The position numbers and the translations under genes are program-made. A model generated the notes under the pieces. The model saw nothing but the letters and a program-made list of their open reading frames with translations. It did not search any database and was not told the DNA's origin. Positions 34,155 through 44,781 of a DNA stretch of 64,000 nucleotides are shown here, piece by piece (the stretch's first letter is position 1; each line of letters opens with the position of its first letter). Location of the stretch: contig OZ245048.1 of assembly GCA_965224435.1 (NCBI GenBank), positions 3,410,001-3,474,000 on the forward strand, in the 5' to 3' direction. Source of the DNA: JAJRQY01 sp965224435 (GTDB lineage Bacteria; Actinomycetota; Acidimicrobiia; Acidimicrobiales; SZUA-35).

Positions 34155-35654
34155 TCAACTGGTTACGAGTGAGTCGAGAATCTCTTCTCGGCTCGTTTGT
34201 GACAAATACACATCGTGCTGGATCTCTCCGTCAACAAGGACGAGGACCCGGTCTGCGGCTTGCATGATTTCTTCCAAGTCGCTGGTCATCAAGACGACTG
34301 CTGAACCTGCCTTGGCCACCTCACGAACCCGCACGACAAGATCATGCCGGGCTCCAATATCTACGCCTTGGAATGGCTCGTCCAAGATCATGACCACGGG
34401 TTGCTCCTTGAGCCAGCGACCGACGACGACCTTCTGCTGATTTCCACCAGACAGTGAGATCACCGGGTCCTTGGCCGAGTTGGCAACCACGCCAAAGTCC
34501 CGAATCACGGTCTCACCAACGTCCTGCTCGCTCTTCGCGTTCAGTATGCCAAGAGAGGAAACTGCCGAGAGGAAGGGGAGGCTGGATGTGCGAGCGATTG
34601 ACCAGTCTCCAACCAGGGTTCCGGCCGCCCGATCCTCGGGAACCATGAAGACCTCGTCCTTGATTGCCGAGGCGGGTGAACGTGGCGCGTAGGTGCTGTC
34701 GTTCAAGGTCATCGCCCCGACCTTGAACGGTGCAGCACCAAACATGCCACTGGCCAATTCGGTCTTCCCTGCTCCGAGGAGTCCAAAGACTCCGGTTACC
34801 TCACCGGCTCGAAAGGTGACGTCGATGGGGTCCGATTTGGGTAAGAGCTGGACTCCTTGCAGTTGCAAGACGTCGGCCGTGCCTTGCATCTCGTCATTTC
34901 GCTCCTCGGTCTCAGCTCGGGTTTGGCCGAGCATGTCATCCAGGGCCGAGGACCATTCGAAGGGTGGTTCATAGCGACCGCGAATCTGACCGTCTCTCAG
35001 GACGACCAATTCATCGGCAATTCGATCGATTTCTCGGAGCCGGTGAGAGACGTAGAACACGCCGACCCCAGCTTCGGTGAGCTGCTCGATGACTTCAAAG
35101 AGCCGATCAGCCTCAGATTTTGAGAGGGCAGAGGTCGGCTCGTCGAGAATGAGTAGTCGGGGCTTGCGAACTAATGCTCGGGCGAGCAACAGAAGTTGCT
35201 GATCGGCAAGAAGCAGATCATCAACATCACCCTTGAACTGCGCGTCGGTCCATCCCAGATCCAGGATCGAAGCCATCTCTTTTGCTTTGGGGAGCAGTGA
35301 CCTGGAAGAAGCAAACCGCGAGGTTTCGTTGGTCACGATCTCATCAAAGAGAAGGTTCGCAGCCACGCTCAGCCCGGGAATGACCCCATCGCTGATCTTC
35401 TGATGGACGGCTTCAATACCGAGTCGCCGGGCTGTTCCCGGCGAGTCGATGGTGACGGGGGCACCATCAAGGGAAATGGTGCCCCCATAATCGTGTACGC
35501 CAGACAAGACCTTGATAACGGTTGACTTGCCAGCCCCGTTCGCCCCGAGGAGGGCAGTTACCCTCCCCGGTTCGAAGTCAAGATCGACTCCACGGAGCAC
35601 CTGGTTAGTGCCAAACGACTTTGTAATGTCGCGCAGCTCAAACATCGACGTCAT
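34155..35654 (-). CDS. Sugar ABC transporter ATP-binding protein (RbsA/LsrA-like, two domains)
   Basis: This 499-residue protein has two ATPase domains. The first has Walker A GANGAGKST (about 33-41) and Walker B LLILDEPTSALS, but its signature region reads DDLLLADQQLLLLARAL, lacking LSGGQ. The second has GLLGAGKTEL, LSGGNQQKVVVGRWL and VMILDEPFQGVDIG. Degenerate first or second halves are normal for RbsA-type proteins. It energises the pentose importer. It lies between receptor and permease genes, the lsrB-lsrA-lsrC-type grouping with the receptor first. Confidence 0.88.
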   Translation of the reverse strand: MTSMFELRDITKSFGTNQVLRGVDLDFEPGRVTALLGANGAGKSTVIKVLSGVHDYGGTISLDGAPVTIDSPGTARRLGIEAVHQKISDGVIPGLSVAANLLFDEIVTNETSRFASSRSLLPKAKEMASILDLGWTDAQFKGDVDDLLLADQQLLLLARALVRKPRLLILDEPTSALSKSEADRLFEVIEQLTEAGVGVFYVSHRLREIDRIADELVVLRDGQIRGRYEPPFEWSSALDDMLGQTRAETEERNDEMQGTADVLQLQGVQLLPKSDPIDVTFRAGEVTGVFGLLGAGKTELASGMFGAAPFKVGAMTLNDSTYAPRSPASAIKDEVFMVPEDRAAGTLVGDWSIARTSSLPFLSAVSSLGILNAKSEQDVGETVIRDFGVVANSAKDPVISLSGGNQQKVVVGRWLKEQPVVMILDEPFQGVDIGARHDLVVRVREVAKAGSAVVLMTSDLEEIMQAADRVLVLVDGEIQHDVYLSQTSREEILDSLVTS

Positions 35655-35696
35655 ATCAGATCCCGAATATCCCTTTGAACTCGATCAGATCCAGCT

Positions 35697-36809
35697 CTAC
35701 TTGAACTCGAGTGCAGGAATCCAGTCAGCGGAGCTGGTGTCGGTCAAGTTCAAGGCAGGAAGAGCAATTCGCAGGTCATCCATATTGGTGATGGAATTCT
35801 CTCGCAAGAAGTCCTGAGTTACGAGAACACCGGGGAACTGAACGGTACGAGAATCTTGCTCACCGGCAAGTTCCAGGGCCATGGTCCGCACAACACCAGC
35901 ACCGATTGCGTTTGGATCGGTAGTTGCGGTGGCGACCCAGGGGCTTCCGTCCTTGGTCATGATTTCGATGTCAGCATTGGAGATATCGATGCCATAGGCC
36001 CGAATGGAGTCCTGCAGGTTGCTCTGCTCGATGGCAGAGACGGTTCCCTTGGTGAACTCGTCATAGGGAGCAAAGATGGCGGATACGCCAGTGTTGGCTC
36101 GAAGTGCAGCATCAACAAGACGTGCATTGTCGGTAGCTACAGAGTTGGTGAACTCGCCGACGAAGAAGTCTTGTGACCAATTGTTGGCCGCAACCATCTC
36201 GTCCCAAATCACGTGGCGACGATCAAGCGGAGCAATTCCCAGCACGTTGACATAGCCAACGGACTGATCCTTACCAATATCGGCTGCCATCTGGGTCAGA
36301 ACCAGGGTTGCCAAGTCGGCATCGCTCTGAGAGGTCTCGACAGCATCGGGGGCACACTCGGCAATTGCGATGTCATAGATAACGACCTTGATTCCCTTTT
36401 CCAGAGCGTCGTTGATCAGGGGGCACATGGTGTCGGTTTGACCATGGTCAACAATGATTCCGGCGACACCAAGGCCAATGGCAGTTTCCATGTCCGTTGC
36501 TTGCTTGGCATTGTCGGCCTGAGCATCAAAGACTTGTACGTCGAAGCCAATAAGGTCGGCTTGCTGGTTTGCTCCGGCCGTCCATTGCTGGAAGTAGTCG
36601 CCTGCGCCACTGTTCTGAACAATGGCGATCTTGACTGGTCCATCATCGAATGGTGCCGGCATGTCGTTGCCAGCTGCAGCAGCGACGGTTGTGTCACTTC
36701 CCGATTCGCTGTCGGTGTCACCACCGCCAGACGAAGCGTCTGAACCTCCACAGGCTGCAGCTGCCATAGCTGTTGCCATCAGTACTGATCCTATTTTCCA
36801 ATTTCGCAT
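35697..36809 (-). CDS. Sugar ABC transporter substrate-binding lipoprotein (RbsB/LsrB-like)
   Basis: A 370-residue family 4 receptor. The signal peptide ends in AAAACGG, a lipobox-like site, followed by an Asp/Ser/Gly linker (about 22-45). The ligand domains begin KIAIVQNSGAGDYFQQWTAGANQQADLIGFDVQVFDAQAD (read in pieces) and include AGIIVDHGQTDTM and FAPYDEFTKG. The GDYFQQW segment, with an aromatic pair in place of the usual ribose contacts, suggests a less polar sugar such as a deoxy or methylthio pentose; this is an inference. First gene of the nine-gene leftward operon, with a strong AAAGGAGGAGG site. Confidence 0.87.
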   Translation of the reverse strand: MRNWKIGSVLMATAMAAAACGGSDASSGGGDTDSESGSDTTVAAAAGNDMPAPFDDGPVKIAIVQNSGAGDYFQQWTAGANQQADLIGFDVQVFDAQADNAKQATDMETAIGLGVAGIIVDHGQTDTMCPLINDALEKGIKVVIYDIAIAECAPDAVETSQSDADLATLVLTQMAADIGKDQSVGYVNVLGIAPLDRRHVIWDEMVAANNWSQDFFVGEFTNSVATDNARLVDAALRANTGVSAIFAPYDEFTKGTVSAIEQSNLQDSIRAYGIDISNADIEIMTKDGSPWVATATTDPNAIGAGVVRTMALELAGEQDSRTVQFPGVLVTQDFLRENSITNMDDLRIALPALNLTDTSSADWIPALEFK

Positions 36810-36823
36810 GCCATCCTCCTCCT

Positions 36824-36858
36824 TTGTGCACGTTTGTGCACGAGTTGCACGTCTGTGC
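36824..36858 (-). promoter_or_regulatory. Iterated operator-like repeats upstream of the pentose operon
   Basis: Read on the minus strand, CGTGCAACT, CGTGCACAAA and CGTGCACAAA follow each other at about one helical turn (9-10 nt), preceded by GCACAGA. The last copy touches the ribosome-binding site of the receptor gene. They are the obvious candidate site for the divergent SorC-type regulator. Confidence 0.55.
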
Positions 36859-36911
36859 TAGACCTTAATCAGAAGAAGCCGCTCTCGCAAGGAAAGTCGT
36901 AGAATTAACTT

Positions 36912-37850
36912 GTGACATCCCGGGCGTCAGACCGCCATGAACTCATCCTGCGCTGTGCGTGGCTCTACCACGACGACCACCTAACCCAGGAGCAGATCGC
37001 CGAACGGTTCAAGATTTCACGATCAACCGTGAGTCGTGCACTGAGTGAGGCAGAGCGCCTCGGCATTGTTCGTGTCGTCATCACCGAACCCTTGCCTGAA
37101 GCACTCCGACTGGAAACGGCGCTAGCCGACCGATACGGGGTGACTGCCGTCGTTGGTATTTCCCACAGCGGCGACGACCCACGACAAGCCGCCGGCCGCG
37201 CCGCCGCCCGAACCCTGGAAACACTGGTACTCCAAGACGACATCACCATTGCCATGGGCTGGGGTCGGACTTTGGCCGCCATGCTGCCCTACCTCCAACC
37301 TCGGAAGACTCGCAGCGTCACCATTGTTGGAGCCATTGGGCATGCCTTGACCAGCGAGCCGGGTCGCTCCTTGTCTGTCGTGCAGGAACTCGGCACCAAG
37401 TTTGGAGCCGAAGTCGAATGGGTGCCAGCCCCCTTGTACTCCGTTGGCAGCGAACTCACCCAAGCCTTGGTCAACAATGTCGCCGTCGCTCGTGTTCTTG
37501 ATCGGGCACGAGAGGCTGACATCATCTTTGCCAGCATCGGCCAAGCCGAACTCACAAACCCCCTCATCGCCAAAGGAATGCTTACTCCAAAGGCGATGAA
37601 GCAGACCCTTCGGAAAGGAGCAGTCGGGGACATCCTGGCCAACTTCTACGACTCCTCTGGCAACGAGGTCATCATTCCCGAGTTCGAACCCGTTGGATTA
37701 CGCCTCGATGATGTTCGGGCAGCCAAGCGTGTTATTGGTGTAGCTGCCGGCCTGGAACGAGTTCCTGCCATCCGCGCCGCCCTAGAGGCTGGCTTCATTT
37801 CTGAGCTCATCACCGATGACAAGACAGCAGAAGGACTTCTGGCCAACTAG
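36912..37850 (+). CDS. SorC/DeoR-type sugar-responsive regulator (LsrR-like)
   Basis: The 312-residue regulator has an N-terminal helix-turn-helix (about 10-60; LTQEQIAERFKISRSTVSRALSEAERLGIVRVVI) and the SorC sugar-phosphate-binding domain (about 65-305; MGWGRTLAAMLPYL, DIIFASIGQAE, GDILANFYDSSGNEV). LsrR, the AI-2 regulator, has this layout and responds to a phosphorylated inducer. Divergence from the operon implies that a phosphorylated pathway intermediate, made by MtnK, is the inducer. GTG at 36912 lies about 7 nt after a possible -10, TAGAAT (36900-36905), so a leaderless mRNA is possible. Confidence 0.88.
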   Translation: MTSRASDRHELILRCAWLYHDDHLTQEQIAERFKISRSTVSRALSEAERLGIVRVVITEPLPEALRLETALADRYGVTAVVGISHSGDDPRQAAGRAAARTLETLVLQDDITIAMGWGRTLAAMLPYLQPRKTRSVTIVGAIGHALTSEPGRSLSVVQELGTKFGAEVEWVPAPLYSVGSELTQALVNNVAVARVLDRAREADIIFASIGQAELTNPLIAKGMLTPKAMKQTLRKGAVGDILANFYDSSGNEVIIPEFEPVGLRLDDVRAAKRVIGVAAGLERVPAIRAALEAGFISELITDDKTAEGLLAN

Positions 37851-37935
37851 GCGGACTCCTGGAAAACTAGGCCACCCCCTGACCTCATCGGCCATGGAAG
37901 CCGAAAGTTAAGCATCCTTACTATGGGACGTTAGA

Positions 37936-37950
37936 CCCATGTTACATGGG
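37936..37950. promoter_or_regulatory. Palindrome upstream of feoA
   Basis: CCCATG (37936-37941) and CATGGG (37945-37950) flank TTA, 25 nt before the feoA ATG. A looser IdeR/DtxR-like element, GTTAAGCATCCTTAC, occurs at 37907-37921. Either may be an iron-dependent operator. Confidence 0.45.
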
Positions 37951-37975
37951 CAGATTTTCGCTAGTGTGTCCGGCG

Positions 37976-38259
37976 ATGTCCCTGAGCCCTTCCCCGCCAA
38001 AAACCCTGTGCGACCTGAACTCGGGTGAGACAGGCCGCATTGCTGCCATCATCGGAGACCGCGCCGCCAAACGCCGCTGCCTCGCCCTCGGACTTCGAAT
38101 CGGCACGGAAGTCACCACTTCTCAGAACCGAGGCCAGGGAATCGTCGTGACCTGCGGAGGTAGCCGCATCGCCCTCGGCCAAGACATGGCTTCCAGACTC
38201 CAGATCGAGCCGGTCGTCGCGAGCTCATCGGCGGGCACTGACGTCGTTGGGAACGACTA

Positions 38260-38260
<1 letters not shown>
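37976..38260 (+). CDS. feoA: Ferrous iron transport protein A (FeoA)
   Basis: A 94-residue SH3-like FeoA protein: LCDLNSGETGRIAAIIGDRAAKRRCLALGLRIGTEV is the classic start and GGSRIALGQDMASRLQIEPV the C-terminal strand pair. FeoA binds the cytoplasmic side of FeoB and assists Fe(II) uptake. ATG at 37976 gives the normal family length; an ATG ten codons upstream is possible. The stop overlaps the feoB start (TAATG). Confidence 0.9.
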
Positions 38261-40682
<2,422 letters not shown>

Positions 40683-40683
<1 letters not shown>

Positions 40684-41006
40684 TGCTTTCGACCATCCGG
40701 TCGTTCATGCAGGAACGGAGCACGGCGACTCTGGCTGAGATCGCTCTCCACCTGGGGGCCGAGACCGAAGCAACACGAGGCATGATCGGAGTCTGGGAAC
40801 GGAAAGGTCGGATGTCCAAGGTTCCGCTGCCGTGCGGCAGTTGTACCCAATGCGACACCGCAGCATCAGAGATCTATCAATGGCTTCGAGAATCAGCACT
40901 GCTGAGCATTGCCCCAACTCCGGCGGACTGCCACCTCGAACCCTCACTTGCTGAGCCCTCACAAGCGGAGCCCTCACAAGCGCTGAATGGCGACCGAGAC
41001 TCCTAG
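40683..41006 (+). CDS. feoC: FeoC-like small winged-helix protein
   Basis: The 107-residue protein begins MLSTIRSFMQERSTATLAEIALHLGAETEATRGMIGVWERKGRM (read in pieces), the FeoC winged helix (about 1-50). A cysteine cluster follows at Cys51, Cys54 and Cys57 (CGSCTQC), the position where FeoC proteins bind an Fe-S cluster. The C-terminal tail, EPSLAEPSQAEPSQA, is encoded by three 15-nt repeats. FeoC regulates FeoB stability or feo transcription. Its ATG overlaps the feoB stop (TGATG). The tail makes it longer than the usual 80 or so residues. Confidence 0.82.
40938..40982 (+). repeat. Three 15-nt tandem repeats at the feoC 3' end
   Basis: GAACCCTCACTTGCT (40938) is followed by two identical copies of GAGCCCTCACAAGCG (40953 and 40968). 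They encode EPSLA, EPSQA and EPSQA. Confidence 0.8.
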
Positions 41007-41011
41007 ATGCG

Positions 41012-41025
41012 GCGGGAATTCCCGC
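41012..41025. promoter_or_regulatory. Perfect palindrome between feoC and the first CZB gene
   Basis: GCGGGAATTCCCGC is a 14-bp perfect palindrome, 20 nt before the CZB gene and 6 nt after feoC. It may be an operator or the core of a terminator stem. Confidence 0.4.
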
Positions 41026-41045
41026 ATCATGTTTGAGGAGTCACC

Positions 41046-41438
41046 ATGCCAGAGTCAGCAGTGTCGAACGAAGAAACCATCACCAACGCCATCGGTGCTC
41101 ACGGGCTTTGGAAGTCACGTCTTCTCGAAGCCGTCTCGACTGGCCAGTCCGACTTCGACCCCGAAAAGGTCAAGGTTGACAACAAGTGTGAGTTCGGCCT
41201 CTGGCTCCATCATGAGATCGATCCGACCACCAAGGCCGACGCCCACTACGACACGGCGGTGAAGCTCCATGCCAGCTTCCATCGTCTGGCCGCCGACATC
41301 CTTCGTGAGGCCACCACCGGCAACCAGCCAAAAGCAGCAAAGCTCATTGAGCGACATTCAGACTACTCAGAGGTTTCTGTCGAGCTGACCTTAGCCCTGG
41401 TTGAATGGCGCAAAGAAATGACCGGAGTATCTGTCTAG
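41046..41438 (+). CDS. Free-standing CZB (chemoreceptor zinc-binding) domain protein
   Basis: The 130-residue protein is essentially one CZB domain: AHGLWKSRLLEAV (His of helix 1), DNKCEFGLWLHHEI (Cys) and KLHASFHRLAADIL (two His) make the 3-His/1-Cys zinc site. CZB domains usually sit at the end of chemoreceptors or diguanylate cyclases and sense zinc or HOCl. No partner signalling domain is fused here. GAGGAG precedes ATG 41046. A close paralogue at 44332 lies on the other side of the DUF1800-DUF1501 pair. Confidence 0.85.
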   Translation: MPESAVSNEETITNAIGAHGLWKSRLLEAVSTGQSDFDPEKVKVDNKCEFGLWLHHEIDPTTKADAHYDTAVKLHASFHRLAADILREATTGNQPKAAKLIERHSDYSEVSVELTLALVEWRKEMTGVSV

Positions 41439-41461
41439 ACCGCCTGCTGGTCGCAGAGGCG

Positions 41462-41477
41462 TAGGCCGAAAGGCCTA
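41462..41477. terminator. Small GNRA hairpin after the first CZB gene
   Basis: TAGGCC-GAAA-GGCCTA forms a perfect 6-bp stem with a GAAA tetraloop, 24 nt after the CZB stop. A weak terminator or mRNA stabiliser is likely. Confidence 0.4.
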
Positions 41478-41538
41478 TTCGACTGGGGAGAGCCGCAACT
41501 TCAGACTTCCTTCATGTGCCTTCATCTAGGTTGCAGAC

Positions 41539-42867
41539 ATGATCGGAATTCGAGACCTTCTTCCTCGTTCCAAACGAGCGACGCAGACAGATCCAATCCA
41601 GACAGTGCAAAACACCGACCCAGAGCTCATATCCCACGTCGTTCGTCGCCTGGGAATGGGCGCCAACGTCGACCTCGTCACCGCCGTCAGCACCGTGCAG
41701 GAAGCTATTGACCGCTGCCTTGTTCCGTCGGTCATTGCCCCACCGCCGGACATCACGATTCCTCGTAGCTGGGATACCGCGTATGAGGAGGAATACGCCC
41801 CTGTTCCTGCAATCACCTCATGGTGGATCCAGCAGATGGCAGCAGCCAACTCACCGATTCAGGAGCGAATGAGCTGGTTCTGGCACGATCACTTCTCAAT
41901 GACGGCGGACAAGGCCGACGTTGGCTGGATGGTCTGGCGCCACCTGGAAGGACTGCGAGAGCATGCCACGGGGAACTTCCGCGACATGCTTCGCCACGTC
42001 GCCCATAGCTCAGCCATGCTCGTCTATCTCGATGGCGAGGCCAACAGTGTTTGGGATCTGAACGAGAATTTCGGCCGAGAAGTGCTGGAGCTCTACACCC
42101 TTGGGGTCGGCAACTACAGCCAAGACGACGTCATCGCCGCCGCCCGATGCTGTACCGGGAACCGGCCAAACTTCCCCATGGAGGACACTGGCGAAGGATT
42201 CGAGGATGAGAGCGTCGAAGGCTGGTCTCCCAAATTCTTTGAGGACGACTTTGACCAGGAGCCACGAACCCTGCTGGGCCAGACCGGCGTCTTCACCATG
42301 GACGAGGCTCTGGACATCATGCTGGAGCATCCACAAACCGGACGCTTCATCGCCGCCAAGCTCTATCGGGAGCTTGTCGGTCTGGAGCCAGATGACGAAA
42401 CCATCGATCGTCTCGGTGCTCTATTTGGATCGGACTACGAGATCATGCCTCTGGTCGAAGCCATTGTTGCCGATCCGGCTTTCACTAGCCCCGAGGCTGT
42501 CCGTTCCAAGGTCAGAACCCCACTGGAGAAACTCATCACCATCCAGCAGTCCTATCCGCCAGAAGAAGATTGGGATATTTGGGACTACAACTGGGCAACG
42601 GGTAAGGCTGGCTACGGACCCTTCCGGGCACCCAACCCAGCCGGCTACAAGAAGGGGACCGTGCTACTCAGCCCCGGCACCTTGGCCAGTTCATTTGTCT
42701 TCCTAGGACTAGTGGCGGAGTATCCACCCGACCTCAGCGCAGAAGAGCAATTCGCACGACTCGGTCTCTTTGACGTGTCGGAGCATTCCCTCGAAGTCGT
42801 TTCCTCAGCCGCAGACGGGCAAGGCTTGGCCTTGGCCTACGGATCACCGGAGTTCTTGCTGACATGA
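41539..42867 (+). CDS. DUF1800 family protein
   Basis: A 442-residue DUF1800 protein. Recognisable parts are HVVRRLGMGANVDLV near the start, ERMSWFWHDHFSM with the conserved WHxHF, NENFGREVLELYTLGVGNYSQDDV and the late ETGRFIAAKLYREL-like segment HPQTGRFIAAKLYRELVG. DUF1800 genes almost always pair with DUF1501 genes, as here; the biochemical role is unknown, and cell-envelope or export functions have been proposed. No signal peptide is visible. Its stop overlaps the DUF1501 start by ATGA. Confidence 0.87.
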   Translation: MIGIRDLLPRSKRATQTDPIQTVQNTDPELISHVVRRLGMGANVDLVTAVSTVQEAIDRCLVPSVIAPPPDITIPRSWDTAYEEEYAPVPAITSWWIQQMAAANSPIQERMSWFWHDHFSMTADKADVGWMVWRHLEGLREHATGNFRDMLRHVAHSSAMLVYLDGEANSVWDLNENFGREVLELYTLGVGNYSQDDVIAAARCCTGNRPNFPMEDTGEGFEDESVEGWSPKFFEDDFDQEPRTLLGQTGVFTMDEALDIMLEHPQTGRFIAAKLYRELVGLEPDDETIDRLGALFGSDYEIMPLVEAIVADPAFTSPEAVRSKVRTPLEKLITIQQSYPPEEDWDIWDYNWATGKAGYGPFRAPNPAGYKKGTVLLSPGTLASSFVFLGLVAEYPPDLSAEEQFARLGLFDVSEHSLEVVSSAADGQGLALAYGSPEFLLT

Positions 42868-44222
42868 GTAGACCAATGCAACCCAAAGCTAGTCAGCTCA
42901 AACTTCCCGCCACCCTTCCAACGACAGCCCTTCCCACAACACTGTCTTCTCATGGGCGCCGACAATTTCTGGTTGGTCTTGGGTCGGTTGCCTTGACAGC
43001 AGCCTGCTCCGGGGCACGAGTCACGAACTCCTCAGGTTCAGCGACTTCGGGCCCAACCACAACCGCACCATTGGCCTCCACGACGACCACAGCAGCAGGA
43101 TCTTCTGGTCAGCGAACCCTGGTTGTGGTCGAACTTGCTGGCGGAAATGACTCACTCTCCACCGTTGTCCCCCACGCCAACGGCCGCTACTACGACCTGC
43201 GACCAACCCTGGCTATCGAAGACCCCCTTGACCTGGACGGCGAGATTGGCCTCCATCCAGCCTTGGAAGAACTAGCCAAGATGTACGAGCAAGGAAACAT
43301 GGCCGTCGTCGAAGGAGTCGGCACAGCCGAAGCCGATCTCTCACACTTCGTCCAGATGCAACGCTGGTGGGATGGGACCGATCAAGCCGTTCGCACTGGC
43401 TGGCTCGGCCGGTACCTGGACGGAACCGTTGGCTATGACGAGCTTCTCGCTGGAATCTCCATTGGTCCAGGCCCAAATCCGGCTCTAGCTGGTGACGCAT
43501 CCTTCGCCGTCAATATCACCAACGCCATCGACATCGGTACTGGACTGCCATGGTGGGTCGAAGACGAATCGGGGTTCATGGACAAGTGGTCCTCCTTCGC
43601 CCCTGCCGGAGTAGCTGCTGCAGATTTATCTGTTCTGGAGCGTTCCATCCAGTCAACAGTGCAATCCCAACAAGAGTTAGCTCAACGATTGCTGCCACTG
43701 GCTAAGGAGATTGAGGAGGGACTGGTCTCCGAGGACGAAGCAGAAACCATGACCGGTCAGCTTCGCATTGCCGCCCACCTCATCGCTTCGGGTCTCGAAC
43801 CCAAAGTCATCGTGGTGCATGGCAACACCGACTTCGACACCCACGAAAACCAGAGAGAAAGCCATGATCAGATGATGGTGGATCTCAATGGAGGCATGGT
43901 TGCCTTCAATGAGACTCTGGCCACTGCCGGAATGGAAGACCAAGCCATTGTCATGACCACATCGGAGTTTGGTCGCCGGGTCGAAGACAACAACGGAGGC
44001 ACCGACCATGGTGCTGGTTCCAGCCACTTCCTTCTTGGGGCCAATGTGGCCGGTGGACGGTACGGCGAACCTCAAGATCTCGAGGACCTTGACGAGGATG
44101 GCAACCTGCGCTGGTCAGTCCACCACCGGTCCTTGTACGCAACGGTTCTGCAAGACTGGCTCGGCGTCGATCCAGTCGAGGTCCTTCACGATGACTATCC
44201 GGTGCTCCCGCTGCTGACGTAG
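42864..44222 (+). CDS. DUF1501 family protein with Tat/lipoprotein signal
   Basis: The 452-residue protein has a twin-arginine-type signal (HGRRQFLVGLGSVALTAAC, about 30-49) ending in a lipobox, then a Ser/Thr-rich linker and a DUF1501 domain (alkaline-phosphatase/sulfatase-like fold). Family marks are VVVELAGGNDSLSTVVPHANGRYYDLRPTLAI at the start and VMTTSEFGRRVEDNNGGTDHGAG with the conserved Asp-His near residues 365-390. It is probably exported folded and anchored outside. It is coupled to DUF1800 and followed by a second CZB gene. Confidence 0.86.
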   Translation: MSRPMQPKASQLKLPATLPTTALPTTLSSHGRRQFLVGLGSVALTAACSGARVTNSSGSATSGPTTTAPLASTTTTAAGSSGQRTLVVVELAGGNDSLSTVVPHANGRYYDLRPTLAIEDPLDLDGEIGLHPALEELAKMYEQGNMAVVEGVGTAEADLSHFVQMQRWWDGTDQAVRTGWLGRYLDGTVGYDELLAGISIGPGPNPALAGDASFAVNITNAIDIGTGLPWWVEDESGFMDKWSSFAPAGVAAADLSVLERSIQSTVQSQQELAQRLLPLAKEIEEGLVSEDEAETMTGQLRIAAHLIASGLEPKVIVVHGNTDFDTHENQRESHDQMMVDLNGGMVAFNETLATAGMEDQAIVMTTSEFGRRVEDNNGGTDHGAGSSHFLLGANVAGGRYGEPQDLEDLDEDGNLRWSVHHRSLYATVLQDWLGVDPVEVLHDDYPVLPLLT

Positions 44223-44331
44223 CAGCCCTCAACCGAGCAGTGAGTGCGGCCAACTGGCCTAATACTGAGTGTTCTGTTGACGAAGCTTTCTTCAATGCGA
44301 GCGTCGCCGTCAGCACATCTCGGGAGAAGTC

Positions 44332-44712
44332 ATGTCAGTTGAAGATCAGATCACCAAAGCAATTGGAGCCCACGGACAGTGGAAGTTCCGTCTGATCGAT
44401 GCCATCGGGAAGGGAACCAGCGAGTTCGATCCCGAGAACGTGAAATTCGACAATAAGTGCGAGTTCGGTCAGTGGCTTCATCAGGGCATGAGTGCCGAAG
44501 ATCGGGACAACCGACACTACGCCATCATCGTGGAGATGCACGCTGCCTTCCACAAGATCGCCTCGAACATTCTTCGCGAAGCGACCACCGGCAATACCAG
44601 TGAAGCCAAGCGGCTTATTGACCGCGGTTCGGAGTATTCCGACCTGTCGACTGAGATGACGCTGGCACTGATGGCCTGGAAGAAAGAACTCAACAGTCGC
44701 ATTGGCGTCTGA
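44332..44712 (+). CDS. Free-standing CZB domain protein, second copy
   Basis: This 126-residue protein repeats the first CZB protein closely: AHGQWKFRLIDAI, DNKCEFGQWLHQGM and EMHAAFHKIASNILREATTGN carry the same three His and one Cys. The two copies differ through much of the remainder, so the duplication is not recent. Like the first copy it has no fused output domain. It lies 109 nt after the DUF1501 gene on the same strand and likely shares its regulation. Confidence 0.85.
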   Translation: MSVEDQITKAIGAHGQWKFRLIDAIGKGTSEFDPENVKFDNKCEFGQWLHQGMSAEDRDNRHYAIIVEMHAAFHKIASNILREATTGNTSEAKRLIDRGSEYSDLSTEMTLALMAWKKELNSRIGV

Positions 44713-44781
44713 GCAACTCCACCTCGCTCACGCCCCTGAGCAGACCTGCGCTAGCCAAAGCTGTTCTAAGCAAGAGCTGCG

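Noticed and set aside
36213..36743. 176-codon open frame opposite the sugar-receptor gene
   Set aside because: Antisense shadow of a confident receptor gene with signal peptide; no ribosome-binding site or family match.
30548..36911. SAM or other riboswitch upstream of mtnK, mtnA or the operon start
   Set aside because: Spacers are short, filled by tandem repeats or operator-like repeats, and show no known aptamer core.
41439..41538. Cyclic-di-GMP riboswitch suggested by the GNRA hairpin after the CZB gene
   Set aside because: Only one short stem with a GAAA loop is present; the second stem and conserved core bases are lacking.
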